Positions 8,845-17,824 of a DNA stretch of 64,000 nucleotides are shown piece after piece. The DNA is taken from positions 62,001-126,000 of the forward strand of contig CAZGVO010000011.1 of assembly GCA_964529175.1 (NCBI GenBank), written 5' to 3'. A model generated the notes under the pieces. The model saw nothing but the letters and a program-made list of their open reading frames with translations, was not told the DNA's origin and ran no database searches. The position numbers and the translations under genes are program-made. Every line of letters begins with the position of its first letter. Position 1 is the first letter of the stretch. The DNA is from JAAFJM01 sp964529175. GTDB lineage: Bacteria; Bacteroidota; Bacteroidia; UKL13-3.

Positions 8845-10428
8845 TTAAAATGGAGCATCACCATTAAAAGGAACGCTGCTGCTGCCAAATCCATCATCAT
8901 CTACATCGGTATCCCAATTAATACTTGAACTAACAGTAATGGTTCCATTATTACCACCATTGTCGTTATAATCAGGAATTGCGTAATTGTCAAAATCTGT
9001 TTTATCGGCAAACTTGGTGTATTTACCAATAAAGCGTAACCTAACATCATGAAGCTCTCCATTTCTATGTTTTGCCACCATAATTTCAGCTTCATCAGCA
9101 CAAGGAGTTCCATCGTCCCACTCAGTTAATTTATAGTATTGTGGACGGTAAATAAACATTACCATATCCGCATCTTGCTCAATAGATCCAGATTCACGTA
9201 AATCGGAAAGAATGGGTCTTCCTGTTCCAGTTCCTGGCGATGTGCTGGCACCTCCACCACGTTTTTCACTTTGACGACTTAACTGAGCCAATGCCAAAAC
9301 GGGCACATCTAATTCTTTAGCCAAAGCCTTTAAACTTCTTGAAATATAACTTACCTCTTGCTCACGATTACCGTTTTTGTTATTTGAATCATCACCACGC
9401 ATTAACTGCAAGTAATCAATAATAATCATTTGAATATTATTTTGTTGCTTTAACCTGCGGCATTTAGCGCGTAACTCAAATACTGAAATAGCGGGAGTAT
9501 CATCTATAAAAATAGGTGCATCGCTCAGCTTAGCAATTTTTGAATTCAATTGCTGCCATTCATGGTCGGCCAAAGTTCCTTTTTTGAGTTTTTCTGATTC
9601 AATTTCGGCTTCAGCACTAATCATACGCGTAACCAACTGCTTTGAACTCATCTCTAGTGAAAAAATTGCCACAGCCCTAGGAGTTTCTGTGTTCGATAAA
9701 CAAGCATTACGGGCTACACTTAATACAAATGCTGTTTTACCCATACCAGGACGAGCAGCTATAATTACTAAATCCGATTTTTGGAAACCTGAAGTTACTC
9801 TATCTAATTTGGTAAATCCTGACGGAACACCAGTTAAACCACCTTCTTTACCACGTAAACTATCAATTTCTAAAATAGCTTCATTAACAACACCTCTAAT
9901 ATTGCGGTAATCTTTTTTGATATTTCCTTGCGAAACCTCAAAAAGTTTACGTTCAGCACTGTCTAATAATTCAAATGCATCTGTTCCCTCTTCGTAAGCT
10001 TCAGTTCCAATTTCACCGCTAATTCTAATTAATTCGCGTTGCAAAAACTTTTGTGCAATAATACGAGCATGGTACTCAATATTAGCAGCACTTGCCACGC
10101 GATTGGTTAATGAGGTTACATAATAAGCCCCACCAGAAATATCTAAATTACCTTTTTTCTTAAGTTCTTGGGTTACTGTTAAAATATCTACAGCACTTCC
10201 GTTTTGCCATAAATTTAAAATGGCTTCATATATATTGATATGCTTTGGATCGTAAAAACTTGCTGGCTTTAAAACCTCTGCAACAATATTGATAGCATCT
10301 TTTTCTAGTAATAAAGCCCCTAAAACGGCTTGTTCTAATTCTGGAGCTTGTGGAGGTAGTTTTCCTGTCTCGAAAATTTGAGCATTGGTTAAAGTTCTTT
10401 TTTTTCTATTTGATACTATTTCGGCCAT
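8845..10428 (-). CDS. dnaB: replicative DNA helicase DnaB
   Basis: A 527-residue hexameric helicase that unwinds DNA at the replication fork. The N-terminal DnaB domain (about residues 25-135, APELEQAVLGALLLEKDA) is followed by the RecA-like ATPase with Walker A ARPGMGKT (Lys231), Walker B MIIIDYLQLM and SRSLKALAKELDVPVLALAQLSR. No intein or other insertion is present. The C-terminal tail after about 470 is low-complexity and rich in Asp, Asn and Gly, as often seen in Bacteroidota. Single-gene unit with a candidate -7 box at 10490-10497. Confidence 0.97.
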   Translation of the reverse strand: MAEIVSNRKKRTLTNAQIFETGKLPPQAPELEQAVLGALLLEKDAINIVAEVLKPASFYDPKHINIYEAILNLWQNGSAVDILTVTQELKKKGNLDISGGAYYVTSLTNRVASAANIEYHARIIAQKFLQRELIRISGEIGTEAYEEGTDAFELLDSAERKLFEVSQGNIKKDYRNIRGVVNEAILEIDSLRGKEGGLTGVPSGFTKLDRVTSGFQKSDLVIIAARPGMGKTAFVLSVARNACLSNTETPRAVAIFSLEMSSKQLVTRMISAEAEIESEKLKKGTLADHEWQQLNSKIAKLSDAPIFIDDTPAISVFELRAKCRRLKQQNNIQMIIIDYLQLMRGDDSNNKNGNREQEVSYISRSLKALAKELDVPVLALAQLSRQSEKRGGGASTSPGTGTGRPILSDLRESGSIEQDADMVMFIYRPQYYKLTEWDDGTPCADEAEIMVAKHRNGELHDVRLRFIGKYTKFADKTDFDNYAIPDYNDNGGNNGTITVSSSINWDTDVDDDGFGSSSVPFNGDAPF

Positions 10429-10489
10429 TATTTACTGTTTAAATTCTGATGGTTTACATCTCAAAAGTGCTCTAAATTGACATGTAAAG

Positions 10490-10497
10490 CAAATTTA
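10490..10497 (-). promoter_or_regulatory. candidate dnaB -7 box
   Basis: On the minus strand the sequence reads TAAATTTG, a match to TAnnTTTG, giving a leader of about 55 nt. The expected -33 TTTG is not clear. Confidence 0.4.
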
Positions 10498-10792
10498 AAA
10501 ATGATATACACATTGTGTTTTTTGATGTTGGGTTAGTGTGTATAACTTAGTGTTAACAAAGGTATGTGTTTGATATTAAGTATACTTTTATTAACAGTAA
10601 TATTTTGGCTAATTTGTAAAGTGCTTGTGTTTATTAACATCAAGTTCGAACTAGTAATAATTTCTTAACACTAAACGTTAGCAATAAAATTTGAAACAAA
10701 TTTAGTGTGAAACAGCTAATTTGATAGCAATAAATTTTAAAACTAAAAGTATTGAAAAATAGTTTTACTTAAAATAAATATAAAATTAAACA

Positions 10793-10812
10793 TTAATCGT
10801 TTAAACGATTAA
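10793..10812. promoter_or_regulatory. 20-bp perfect palindrome upstream of the exported-protein operon
   Basis: TTAATCGTTTAAACGATTAA is identical on both strands and lies 61 bp before the 10874 start codon, where an operator would be expected. It has no loop and is not followed by a T-run that would make it a terminator. Confidence 0.5.
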
Positions 10813-10873
10813 AATAATTTTTTTATTGTTAATTTAATTTCATTTATTGTACAAAAATTCAAGATAATTTTAA

Positions 10874-11287
10874 ATGAAGACAAAGTTTATAGTATGCCTA
10901 ACCATTATTGGAATGATGTGGTTTTCGTGTAAAACAGAAGAAGATAAAATAAAAGAGGATGTAACAAAGTTTAACACATTTGCCGATTCTATTTTAGGAT
11001 ATAACAAATACTATGTAGAGGTACTTTATGGCGATACTGATATTTTTGAAATTAAAGATCCTTCCAATCCAGAGTTAATTTTTAGAGATTCTGCCATTCA
11101 GTTACACTCCAATATTTTTGACACAGCAACTAGCTATACCAAAACAGAAATGGCGCCTGTATTAGAAAAATATAATAATTGGGAGCATCAATTAGATTCA
11201 CTAAAGCCTAAAATGGACAAGCAAACTATGAGTTTGTTTGAATCTATAAAGGCTAAAATAAATGTTATTAAACAACCTATCAAATAA
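10874..11287 (+). CDS. small lipoprotein of unknown function
   Basis: A 137-residue protein with a lipoprotein signal: a hydrophobic segment after MKTKF and a Cys at residue 19 in WFSC. The mature part is acidic then helical, with no motif I recognise. It is followed 4 bp later by the HlyD-type adaptor, so the two are cotranscribed and the lipoprotein may sit in the envelope beside the efflux adaptor. It is the first gene of the 10874-20732 run. Confidence 0.75.
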   Translation: MKTKFIVCLTIIGMMWFSCKTEEDKIKEDVTKFNTFADSILGYNKYYVEVLYGDTDIFEIKDPSNPELIFRDSAIQLHSNIFDTATSYTKTEMAPVLEKYNNWEHQLDSLKPKMDKQTMSLFESIKAKINVIKQPIK

Positions 11288-11291
11288 TTAA

Positions 11292-12530
11292 ATGAAAAAG
11301 CATAAGTTTAAAATAATATCAATTGCAGCAATAGCTGCAATAGCGATTGCTTATTTCTTGTTTTTTAAAAAAGTGGCTACCAATGAGCTCACTGTTATGG
11401 TAGAAGAAGGCGATTTTGAAGTAACGGTTTTAAACACGGGTGAGTTAAGAGCTAAAAATTATACTGAAATTTCTGCTCCAAGTGCACTTAGGCAAGTAGG
11501 AATTTGGCAAGTAAAAATTAGTAATTTGGTAGCAGAAGGAACTGTAGTTAAGGAAGGTGAATTTGTGGCCGAACTTGATAAAACAGAGATTATGAACAAG
11601 ATAAATGAAGAACAATTAAATGTTCAAAAAAAGCAATCTGAGTTTAAGTCAACACAATTAGATACTACATTAACCATGCGCGATGCCCGTGACGAATTAT
11701 TTAATTTAAAGTATGCAGTAGAAGAACGTAAATTAACCAAAGAACAATCTATTTACGAGCCACCAGCTGTATTGCGACAAGCTGAAATTGAATATGAAAA
11801 AGCCATTCGTAACTTTGAACAAAAGAAAGAAAATTATAAAACCAAGCAACAACAAAGCGTTACCAAAATGCAAATTATAGGTAGCGAATTAGCAAAGGCT
11901 CAAAATAGATTGAGTGAACTTACTACTACCTTATCTCAATTTACTATTACAGCCCCTAAAAGTGGAATGGTTATATATGCAAAAGAATGGGATGGAAAGA
12001 AAAGAATTGTGGGAAGCACTGTAAATACTTGGGATCCAACGGTGGCTAATTTACCTGATTTAAGAACAATGGAAAGTGTAACTTATATTAATGAGGTAGA
12101 TATTCAAAAAGTTAAAACCAATCAAAAAGTAACAATTGGGCTAGATGCGCAAACAGGAAAAAAATTAACAGGCTTGGTAAAATCAGTAGCAAGTATTGGT
12201 GAACAAAAGCCTAATAGCGAAGCAAAAGTATTTGAAGTAGTAATAGATGTTACTACCATTGATACATCTTTAAGACCTGCAATGACTACATCTAACAGTA
12301 TTTCTACTAATACTTTAAAAAATGTGTTGAGTGTTCCAATAGAAAGTATTCATACCGAAGGAACTAAAAGTTTCGTTTATAAAAAAGTAAATTCAAAAGT
12401 GGTAAAACAAGCCGTAAAAATAGGTGCTAGTAACGAAACACATACCGTGGTTATGAGTGGATTATTGCACAAAGAAGAAATATTCTTATCTATTCCAAAA
12501 GATACCATTGGCATTACTTGGAATGATTGA
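11292..12530 (+). CDS. HlyD/MacA-family periplasmic adaptor protein
   Basis: A 412-residue membrane-fusion protein. One N-terminal membrane anchor (about residues 6-25) precedes a beta-barrel/lipoyl half (GDFEVTVLNTGELRAKNYTE), a long coiled-coil hairpin (about 95-215, rich in Lys, Glu and Gln) and the second lipoyl half (TITAPKSGMVIYAKEW). It ends with the membrane-proximal domain. Such adaptors link an inner-membrane ABC or RND pump to an outer-membrane channel. No pump or TolC gene is adjacent; a MacB-type permease lies at 33208-34536 on the other strand. It is closely coupled to the lipoprotein before it. Confidence 0.88.
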   Translation: MKKHKFKIISIAAIAAIAIAYFLFFKKVATNELTVMVEEGDFEVTVLNTGELRAKNYTEISAPSALRQVGIWQVKISNLVAEGTVVKEGEFVAELDKTEIMNKINEEQLNVQKKQSEFKSTQLDTTLTMRDARDELFNLKYAVEERKLTKEQSIYEPPAVLRQAEIEYEKAIRNFEQKKENYKTKQQQSVTKMQIIGSELAKAQNRLSELTTTLSQFTITAPKSGMVIYAKEWDGKKRIVGSTVNTWDPTVANLPDLRTMESVTYINEVDIQKVKTNQKVTIGLDAQTGKKLTGLVKSVASIGEQKPNSEAKVFEVVIDVTTIDTSLRPAMTTSNSISTNTLKNVLSVPIESIHTEGTKSFVYKKVNSKVVKQAVKIGASNETHTVVMSGLLHKEEIFLSIPKDTIGITWND

Positions 12531-12599
12531 AATTGAACAAATATTTTTTTATAAACAACTTTTTAAAAATTAAATAATTAATAACTAGATACAATTTAA

Positions 12600-15500
12600 A
12601 TGAAAACCCAAAACTACAAATTTTTACTTTTAGTGCTTGCTTTGGTATTTGTTAAACTATCGTTTGCCCAAAAGCACGTGCAACTAATTAATTCACAAAC
12701 TATTTTAAAGGAAGGAATTGAACTTTACGATCAAGGGAAATACCAAAAAGCGCTTGATTTATATGCTAAAGTTCCTAATGGAGATACCAATTATTATTCA
12801 GCTCAATACAAACTTTCATTGTGTTATTATGCACTTGAAAAATACGAACAAGTAGTTAATTTATCGCGTAAATTAATAGCAGATGGAAGCTACGAAGTAA
12901 ATCAGTTTAATATTTTAGGTAACGCCCTTGATGAATTAAAAAGAACTGATGAAGCCATTGCTGCATACAATGAAGGTTTAAAAAAATATCCATTTAACAG
13001 CAATTTATTATTGAATAAAGCCATTGTTTACGAATCGTCAGGTGATTTAAAAAAGGCTTTTGAAGTTTATAAAGAATTGTTCAATGTATCGCCATTATAT
13101 CCATCAGCACATTTACATATGGCGCAAATGGCCGAAAAAGAAGGTCGCTTAACCCAGGCTATTATGGCTTATACTTTTTATTTTATTTTAGAACCCTCAA
13201 CTGCTAGAAGTACACGTATTTTAGGTGATTTCAATAATCTATGCAATAAAAGTTCTAATTCAATTGGTACAACTTCTACTGGCGTTTTTGCCAATGAATT
13301 TGAAGAAGTAGATTTTTTAATTTCAAACCAAGTAGCTTTAAACGATAAATATAAAATTCCAGGGAAAATGAAATTTCCTTTAAATCGTCAGCTATATTTA
13401 GTACTTGAAAAAACTGCAGGTATGGTTCAAAAAGATGCCGGTTTCTTTTCAAAATACTACTTGCCATTTTTTAGTGATTTCCTAAAAACGCAATCATTTG
13501 AAAATTTATCACTATTGGTGCTTGCATCTAGCGATAATGAAGATATAGCAAAATTGGTAAATAAAAATGTAGAAAACTTAAAGAAAAGCCGTACAGCCTA
13601 CATTGAGAAAATGGCAGAAGTTCGTCCAACTAGAGAGTTTGAGGTTAATGGTAATAAATTAAATTTAAAATATTGGTCGTACGATAATTTTACAACCGAA
13701 GCATTAGGAAATAGAAATAGTTTAAATAAAAATATTGGTACTTGGGTATCGTTTGGTCAAGATGGTTATTTGGATGTGATTGGTGCTTTTGATGATAAAG
13801 GTAATAGAACTGGTAATTGGTACTTTTTTGATGAGTTAGGCGATACTACAAAAGTGTTAACTTATAAAGATGGAATATCTAGTGGGCCGTATAAAATTTA
13901 TCGTCAAGGTAAGGTTTACGAAGTTGGAACTTATGTAAATGATGCAATTAAAGGTGAAGTATTAAACTATTACCCTGATGGAACATTACAAAGTAAAGAT
14001 AGTTACGAAAATGATAAACGTAGCGGTGCTGGTTCTCAATATTTTGCTAATGGAAAAATAAGATATGAATATACTAGCGCAAATGGCGAGTTAGTTGGAG
14101 TATTAAAAGAGTATTATTCTAATGGATTGATTAAACAAGAATGCAATTATAAAAATGGAAAATACGATGGTATTTATAAAGAGTTTTATGAAAATGGTAA
14201 ACCTAAATTAGAGTGTAAATATGTTAACAATATTCTTGAAGGGCCTTATAAAACTTACTATTCAAATGGTAATATAGAAAAAGAAGGAATAGCAGTTAAA
14301 GGCAATATTTCGGGTAAATGGATTACTTATTATTCTGATGGAAAAGTAAAAATTGTTTCAAATATGGATGAAACAGGCAAGGTAAATGGCGAAGAAGAAT
14401 ATTATACACCTAACGGTAAAAAATACGGACAAGATACTTATGTAAAAGGCGATTGGAAAAATGTTAAGTATTTTGGAGTTGATGGAAAAATAATTTTTGA
14501 AACCAAAATATCAAAATCTGGAACTAAGTTAACCAATTACGATAATCATTTTGATAAAATGTCGGAAGGTGTTTTAATAGCAGGAAAAAGAGAAGGTTTA
14601 TGGAATTTCTTTTACTCAAATGGAACTATTTCAACTACTGAAAATTATTCAAAAGGCGATTTACAAGGCGAATGTAAAACTTACTACACTAATGGCGAAT
14701 TAGCGGGTGTATATAATTACGATGCCAATGAAAAAGATGGTTTAGAACTAAAATACCATGTAAACGGAAACTTAAGCAGCGAAGGAAATTATGTAGGAGG
14801 TTATAAATGTGGTGTTTGGAGAACTTACCATGTAAATGGTGCTTTAGAAGGTGAATATTTTTATAATGTTGGCGATTTAAATGGCTGGGGAGTTGATTAT
14901 TTCTCAAATGGAAAAGCCGATAAAAAGTTCAGGTATAAAGAAGGAGTTTTGGTTGAAATTCAACATTGCGATACCAATGGAATGGTATTAGATAGTATAA
15001 AATTACCTAATGGAAATGGCAGAGTAGTTTTAAAAAGTGCATCTGGCAAAAAAGGTTATGATGGTGGTTTTTTAAATGGCTACACTCATGGTAAAGTATC
15101 TTGGTTATATCCTTCAGGTCAAGTTAGTGTTAAAGGCGAATATTATTTAGGTTACAGAAATGGCGAGTATTTATCTTATCATCCAAATGGAAAACTAAGT
15201 AAAAAACAAAACTATTATTATGGTGATGTAAATGGAGTATCTGAGTTTTATAACTTTTTTGGTGAAGTAACTCAAAAAGATGAATACCGATATGGCATAA
15301 ACCATGGTAAAAATATTTTTTATTACCGAAATGGAAAAGTAGAAACAGAAGTGGGAATTTATGAAGATGAAAAACATGGTGAATCTCGTTATTTTGCTAC
15401 TACTGGAGAAATTAGAGAAATTCGTTTTTACGATTTTGGTAAACTAATTGGCTACACTTACATGGGTAAAAATGGCAAATTAGTAGATACTATTTTTACT

Positions 15501-15887
15501 AAAGGTGGCGATGCTGTGGTTAAAGCTTATTATCAAAACGGCACACTTGCAACTGAATATGAAGTTAAAGGTGGAAAATATGAAGGTAGCTACAAAATTT
15601 ATCATCCAAACGGAAAGTTGCAAGAAGAAAGATTTTATGCAGCTGGTAATGAAATTAAACCAACCATTGAGTATTATAACACTGGTGAAGTATTGCGTAT
15701 TCAAAACTATTTAGCTGGCGAATTACATGGTGCTACAACTGAATACAATGCCAATGGAACACCAAGACTTAAAGAAAATTTTGTAAATGGAAATTTAGAA
15801 GGTTTATGCGAGTATTTTGATGCTACTGGAAAACGCACTAATGCATATTATTATATGGGTGGTGAAATAATTACAGTTATTCAATAA
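12600..15887 (+). CDS. very large exported TPR and MORN-variant repeat protein
   Basis: A 1095-residue protein with a signal peptide (about residues 1-24, ending SFA-Q). TPR-like helical pairs occupy about 30-200 (EGIELYDQGKYQKALDLYAKV). From about residue 385 to 1090 there are about 25 MORN-variant repeats of the YYxNG type, for example LNYYPDGTLQS, KEYYSNGLIK, LSYHPNGKLS and KIYHPNGKL. Automatic annotation often labels such repeats as YwqK antitoxin, but nothing here suggests a toxin. The repeats probably form a long beta-structure exposed in the periplasm or on the cell surface. Its stop overlaps the next start (TAATG), so it is translationally coupled to the transglutaminase-like gene. 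Confidence 0.88.
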   Translation: MKTQNYKFLLLVLALVFVKLSFAQKHVQLINSQTILKEGIELYDQGKYQKALDLYAKVPNGDTNYYSAQYKLSLCYYALEKYEQVVNLSRKLIADGSYEVNQFNILGNALDELKRTDEAIAAYNEGLKKYPFNSNLLLNKAIVYESSGDLKKAFEVYKELFNVSPLYPSAHLHMAQMAEKEGRLTQAIMAYTFYFILEPSTARSTRILGDFNNLCNKSSNSIGTTSTGVFANEFEEVDFLISNQVALNDKYKIPGKMKFPLNRQLYLVLEKTAGMVQKDAGFFSKYYLPFFSDFLKTQSFENLSLLVLASSDNEDIAKLVNKNVENLKKSRTAYIEKMAEVRPTREFEVNGNKLNLKYWSYDNFTTEALGNRNSLNKNIGTWVSFGQDGYLDVIGAFDDKGNRTGNWYFFDELGDTTKVLTYKDGISSGPYKIYRQGKVYEVGTYVNDAIKGEVLNYYPDGTLQSKDSYENDKRSGAGSQYFANGKIRYEYTSANGELVGVLKEYYSNGLIKQECNYKNGKYDGIYKEFYENGKPKLECKYVNNILEGPYKTYYSNGNIEKEGIAVKGNISGKWITYYSDGKVKIVSNMDETGKVNGEEEYYTPNGKKYGQDTYVKGDWKNVKYFGVDGKIIFETKISKSGTKLTNYDNHFDKMSEGVLIAGKREGLWNFFYSNGTISTTENYSKGDLQGECKTYYTNGELAGVYNYDANEKDGLELKYHVNGNLSSEGNYVGGYKCGVWRTYHVNGALEGEYFYNVGDLNGWGVDYFSNGKADKKFRYKEGVLVEIQHCDTNGMVLDSIKLPNGNGRVVLKSASGKKGYDGGFLNGYTHGKVSWLYPSGQVSVKGEYYLGYRNGEYLSYHPNGKLSKKQNYYYGDVNGVSEFYNFFGEVTQKDEYRYGINHGKNIFYYRNGKVETEVGIYEDEKHGESRYFATTGEIREIRFYDFGKLIGYTYMGKNGKLVDTIFTKGGDAVVKAYYQNGTLATEYEVKGGKYEGSYKIYHPNGKLQEERFYAAGNEIKPTIEYYNTGEVLRIQNYLAGELHGATTEYNANGTPRLKENFVNGNLEGLCEYFDATGKRTNAYYYMGGEIITVIQ

Positions 15888-17821
15888 TGTACAATATAAT
15901 GGTTATCAGATATTTATATTTTTCATTAATTATTGTATTGTACTCACTTAATGGCTTTAGTCAGCCATTAAGTGAGTACAATCGTTATAGGGAGTTGTAT
16001 CCTAATGCTGATGTTATTTGCAGCAATATGGAACTTGAGTTAGAAATTACCATGCAAAACAATAAGCCGGTAATTAAATACAAAAATGTAGAAGAGTTCT
16101 TTTATTTAACCGATAACAATTCAGGATATAACGAGCGCTCTATACACTTTTCAGGATTTTATCAATTGCTTAATTACAAAGCTTATACCTTGGAGGCACA
16201 AGGAAATAAGTATAAAAAAAATGAAGTAAAAGATTTTAAAGTTAATGATTTTGTAAACGACAATATTTTTTTTGATGATTCAAAAGAACTTAAATTTTTG
16301 TTTCCTAAAATAGGTAAAGGTGATAAAACTTACATTGAAAACCAATACCAAGTAAATGAAACCCATTTTTTACCACGACTTTCAATTTCGCCATACTTAA
16401 ATTACGATAACATAAAAGTTACACTTAAAGTTAATGAAGATATCGATATGGCTATTGATACTTTTAATTGGAGTAAATCAAGTTTAAAATATACAGTAAC
16501 TAAAAAAGGAAGTTCAACTATTTACACTTGGGACGGAAGTTCAAAGAAAAGTATGAATTACGAATCAGACGCTCCAGATATTGATTACTTTTCGGCTCAA
16601 TTACATTTTAGAATAAAATCTTTTCAAGCCAAAGAAGGTAAAGTTACAGTTTTAGGAAATTTAGATGATTTGTATAAATGGAACTGCGAGTTTGTAGAAA
16701 AAAGTGCTGAAGACTTTAATCAATTTAAGCCTTTAAGCGATTCGATAGTTGGTAAAGAAACCAATAATCTAAAAAAGGCAGCTTTAATTTATAATTGGGT
16801 TCAAAATAATATTCGTTATATAGCATTTGAAGCTGGCTATGAAGGCCACATTCCGGCTAAAGCTAGTTTGGTATGTAAAGAAAGATATGGCGATTGTAAA
16901 GGCATATCAAATATTTTGTATAACCTTTTAAAATCGCAAAATATAGATGCTTATTTGGTTTGGATAGGCACGCGCGATTTACCTTATAAATACACACAAA
17001 TAGTATCAACCATGGCAGATAATCATATGATTACTGCAATTAAAGACAATGGTAAATTTATATTTTTAGATGGAACTGCAAATAATATAAAATTTGGTAT
17101 GCCATCGCCATTTACGCAAGGAAAAGAAGCTATGATTAGTTTAGGAAATTGCAAAGACTATAAAATAGTAATGGTTCCTGAAATGCCATATAATCAAAAT
17201 GTAATGCACGACTCGTGTTACTTAAAAATAAAAGGAAAAGATATAATAGGAGAGGGCATTTTTACTTTATCGGGTTACCAACGTATGGCTTTTATTGATG
17301 GACTAAGAGAATTAAATTATAAATATTTACATAACCAATGTCGTAATTATTTAATTAAAGGAAGCAATAGATTTATATTAGACACTATTTGGTTTACTAA
17401 TTTTGATGATAAAAACTCACCGTTGCTCATTCATTATAAATTTAGCATTCCCGAGTTTGTATTAAGTGTTGATAATGAACAATATATTAACCTTAATTTA
17501 GATAAAATATCATTATATAGTAAAGTAGAACCTGAGCGAAATGCTCCAATTGAATATAGATTTCAAGGCGAAGAATACAGCATTGTTTGTTTAGAACTTG
17601 AAAAAGGAATAAAGCCAACTTATTTGCCCGAAAACAAACAAGTATCGTTTACCGATTTTGCTTTTAGCAATAATTATAGCTTAAACGGAAACTATATTTA
17701 CAGAAAAGCAAACATTATAAAAAAAACATTGATAATTTATACCAACCAATTTAGTACTTACAATAATTGGATTGATAATATTCAAAAAAACTATTCAGAA
17801 CAAATAATTTTAAAAAAATAA
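15887..17821 (+). CDS. exported DUF3857/transglutaminase-like protein with catalytic triad
   Basis: A 644-residue exported protein with a signal peptide at about 1-26. A beta-rich DUF3857 region (about 40-240) precedes a transglutaminase/protease-like core with Cys337 in ERYGDCKGIS, His380 in DNHM and Asp395 in FLDGTA, a complete Cys-His-Asp triad. The C-terminal 200 residues are beta-rich. Two starts are possible, 15887 (overlapping the previous stop) and 15899 (MVIRYLYF, a more typical signal start). The reaction (crosslinking, peptidase or amidase) cannot be told from sequence. A paralogue without the Cys follows 3 bp later. Confidence 0.85.
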   Translation: MYNIMVIRYLYFSLIIVLYSLNGFSQPLSEYNRYRELYPNADVICSNMELELEITMQNNKPVIKYKNVEEFFYLTDNNSGYNERSIHFSGFYQLLNYKAYTLEAQGNKYKKNEVKDFKVNDFVNDNIFFDDSKELKFLFPKIGKGDKTYIENQYQVNETHFLPRLSISPYLNYDNIKVTLKVNEDIDMAIDTFNWSKSSLKYTVTKKGSSTIYTWDGSSKKSMNYESDAPDIDYFSAQLHFRIKSFQAKEGKVTVLGNLDDLYKWNCEFVEKSAEDFNQFKPLSDSIVGKETNNLKKAALIYNWVQNNIRYIAFEAGYEGHIPAKASLVCKERYGDCKGISNILYNLLKSQNIDAYLVWIGTRDLPYKYTQIVSTMADNHMITAIKDNGKFIFLDGTANNIKFGMPSPFTQGKEAMISLGNCKDYKIVMVPEMPYNQNVMHDSCYLKIKGKDIIGEGIFTLSGYQRMAFIDGLRELNYKYLHNQCRNYLIKGSNRFILDTIWFTNFDDKNSPLLIHYKFSIPEFVLSVDNEQYINLNLDKISLYSKVEPERNAPIEYRFQGEEYSIVCLELEKGIKPTYLPENKQVSFTDFAFSNNYSLNGNYIYRKANIIKKTLIIYTNQFSTYNNWIDNIQKNYSEQIILKK

Positions 17822-17824
17822 AAT

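Larger units (their letters stand above)
10429..10873. other. 445-bp AT-rich intergenic region
   Basis: This divergent region between dnaB and the 10874 operon holds no open frame of note, no tRNA and no recognised riboswitch. It contains a candidate dnaB -7 box at 10490-10497 and a perfect palindrome at 10793-10812. The rest is AT-rich sequence with several scattered GTTAAC/TTAAC words. Confidence 0.7.

Noticed and set aside
12600..15887. Toxin-antitoxin role suggested by the YwqK-type MORN repeats
   Set aside because: The protein is exported, very long and has no toxin neighbour; the label comes from repeat naming only.
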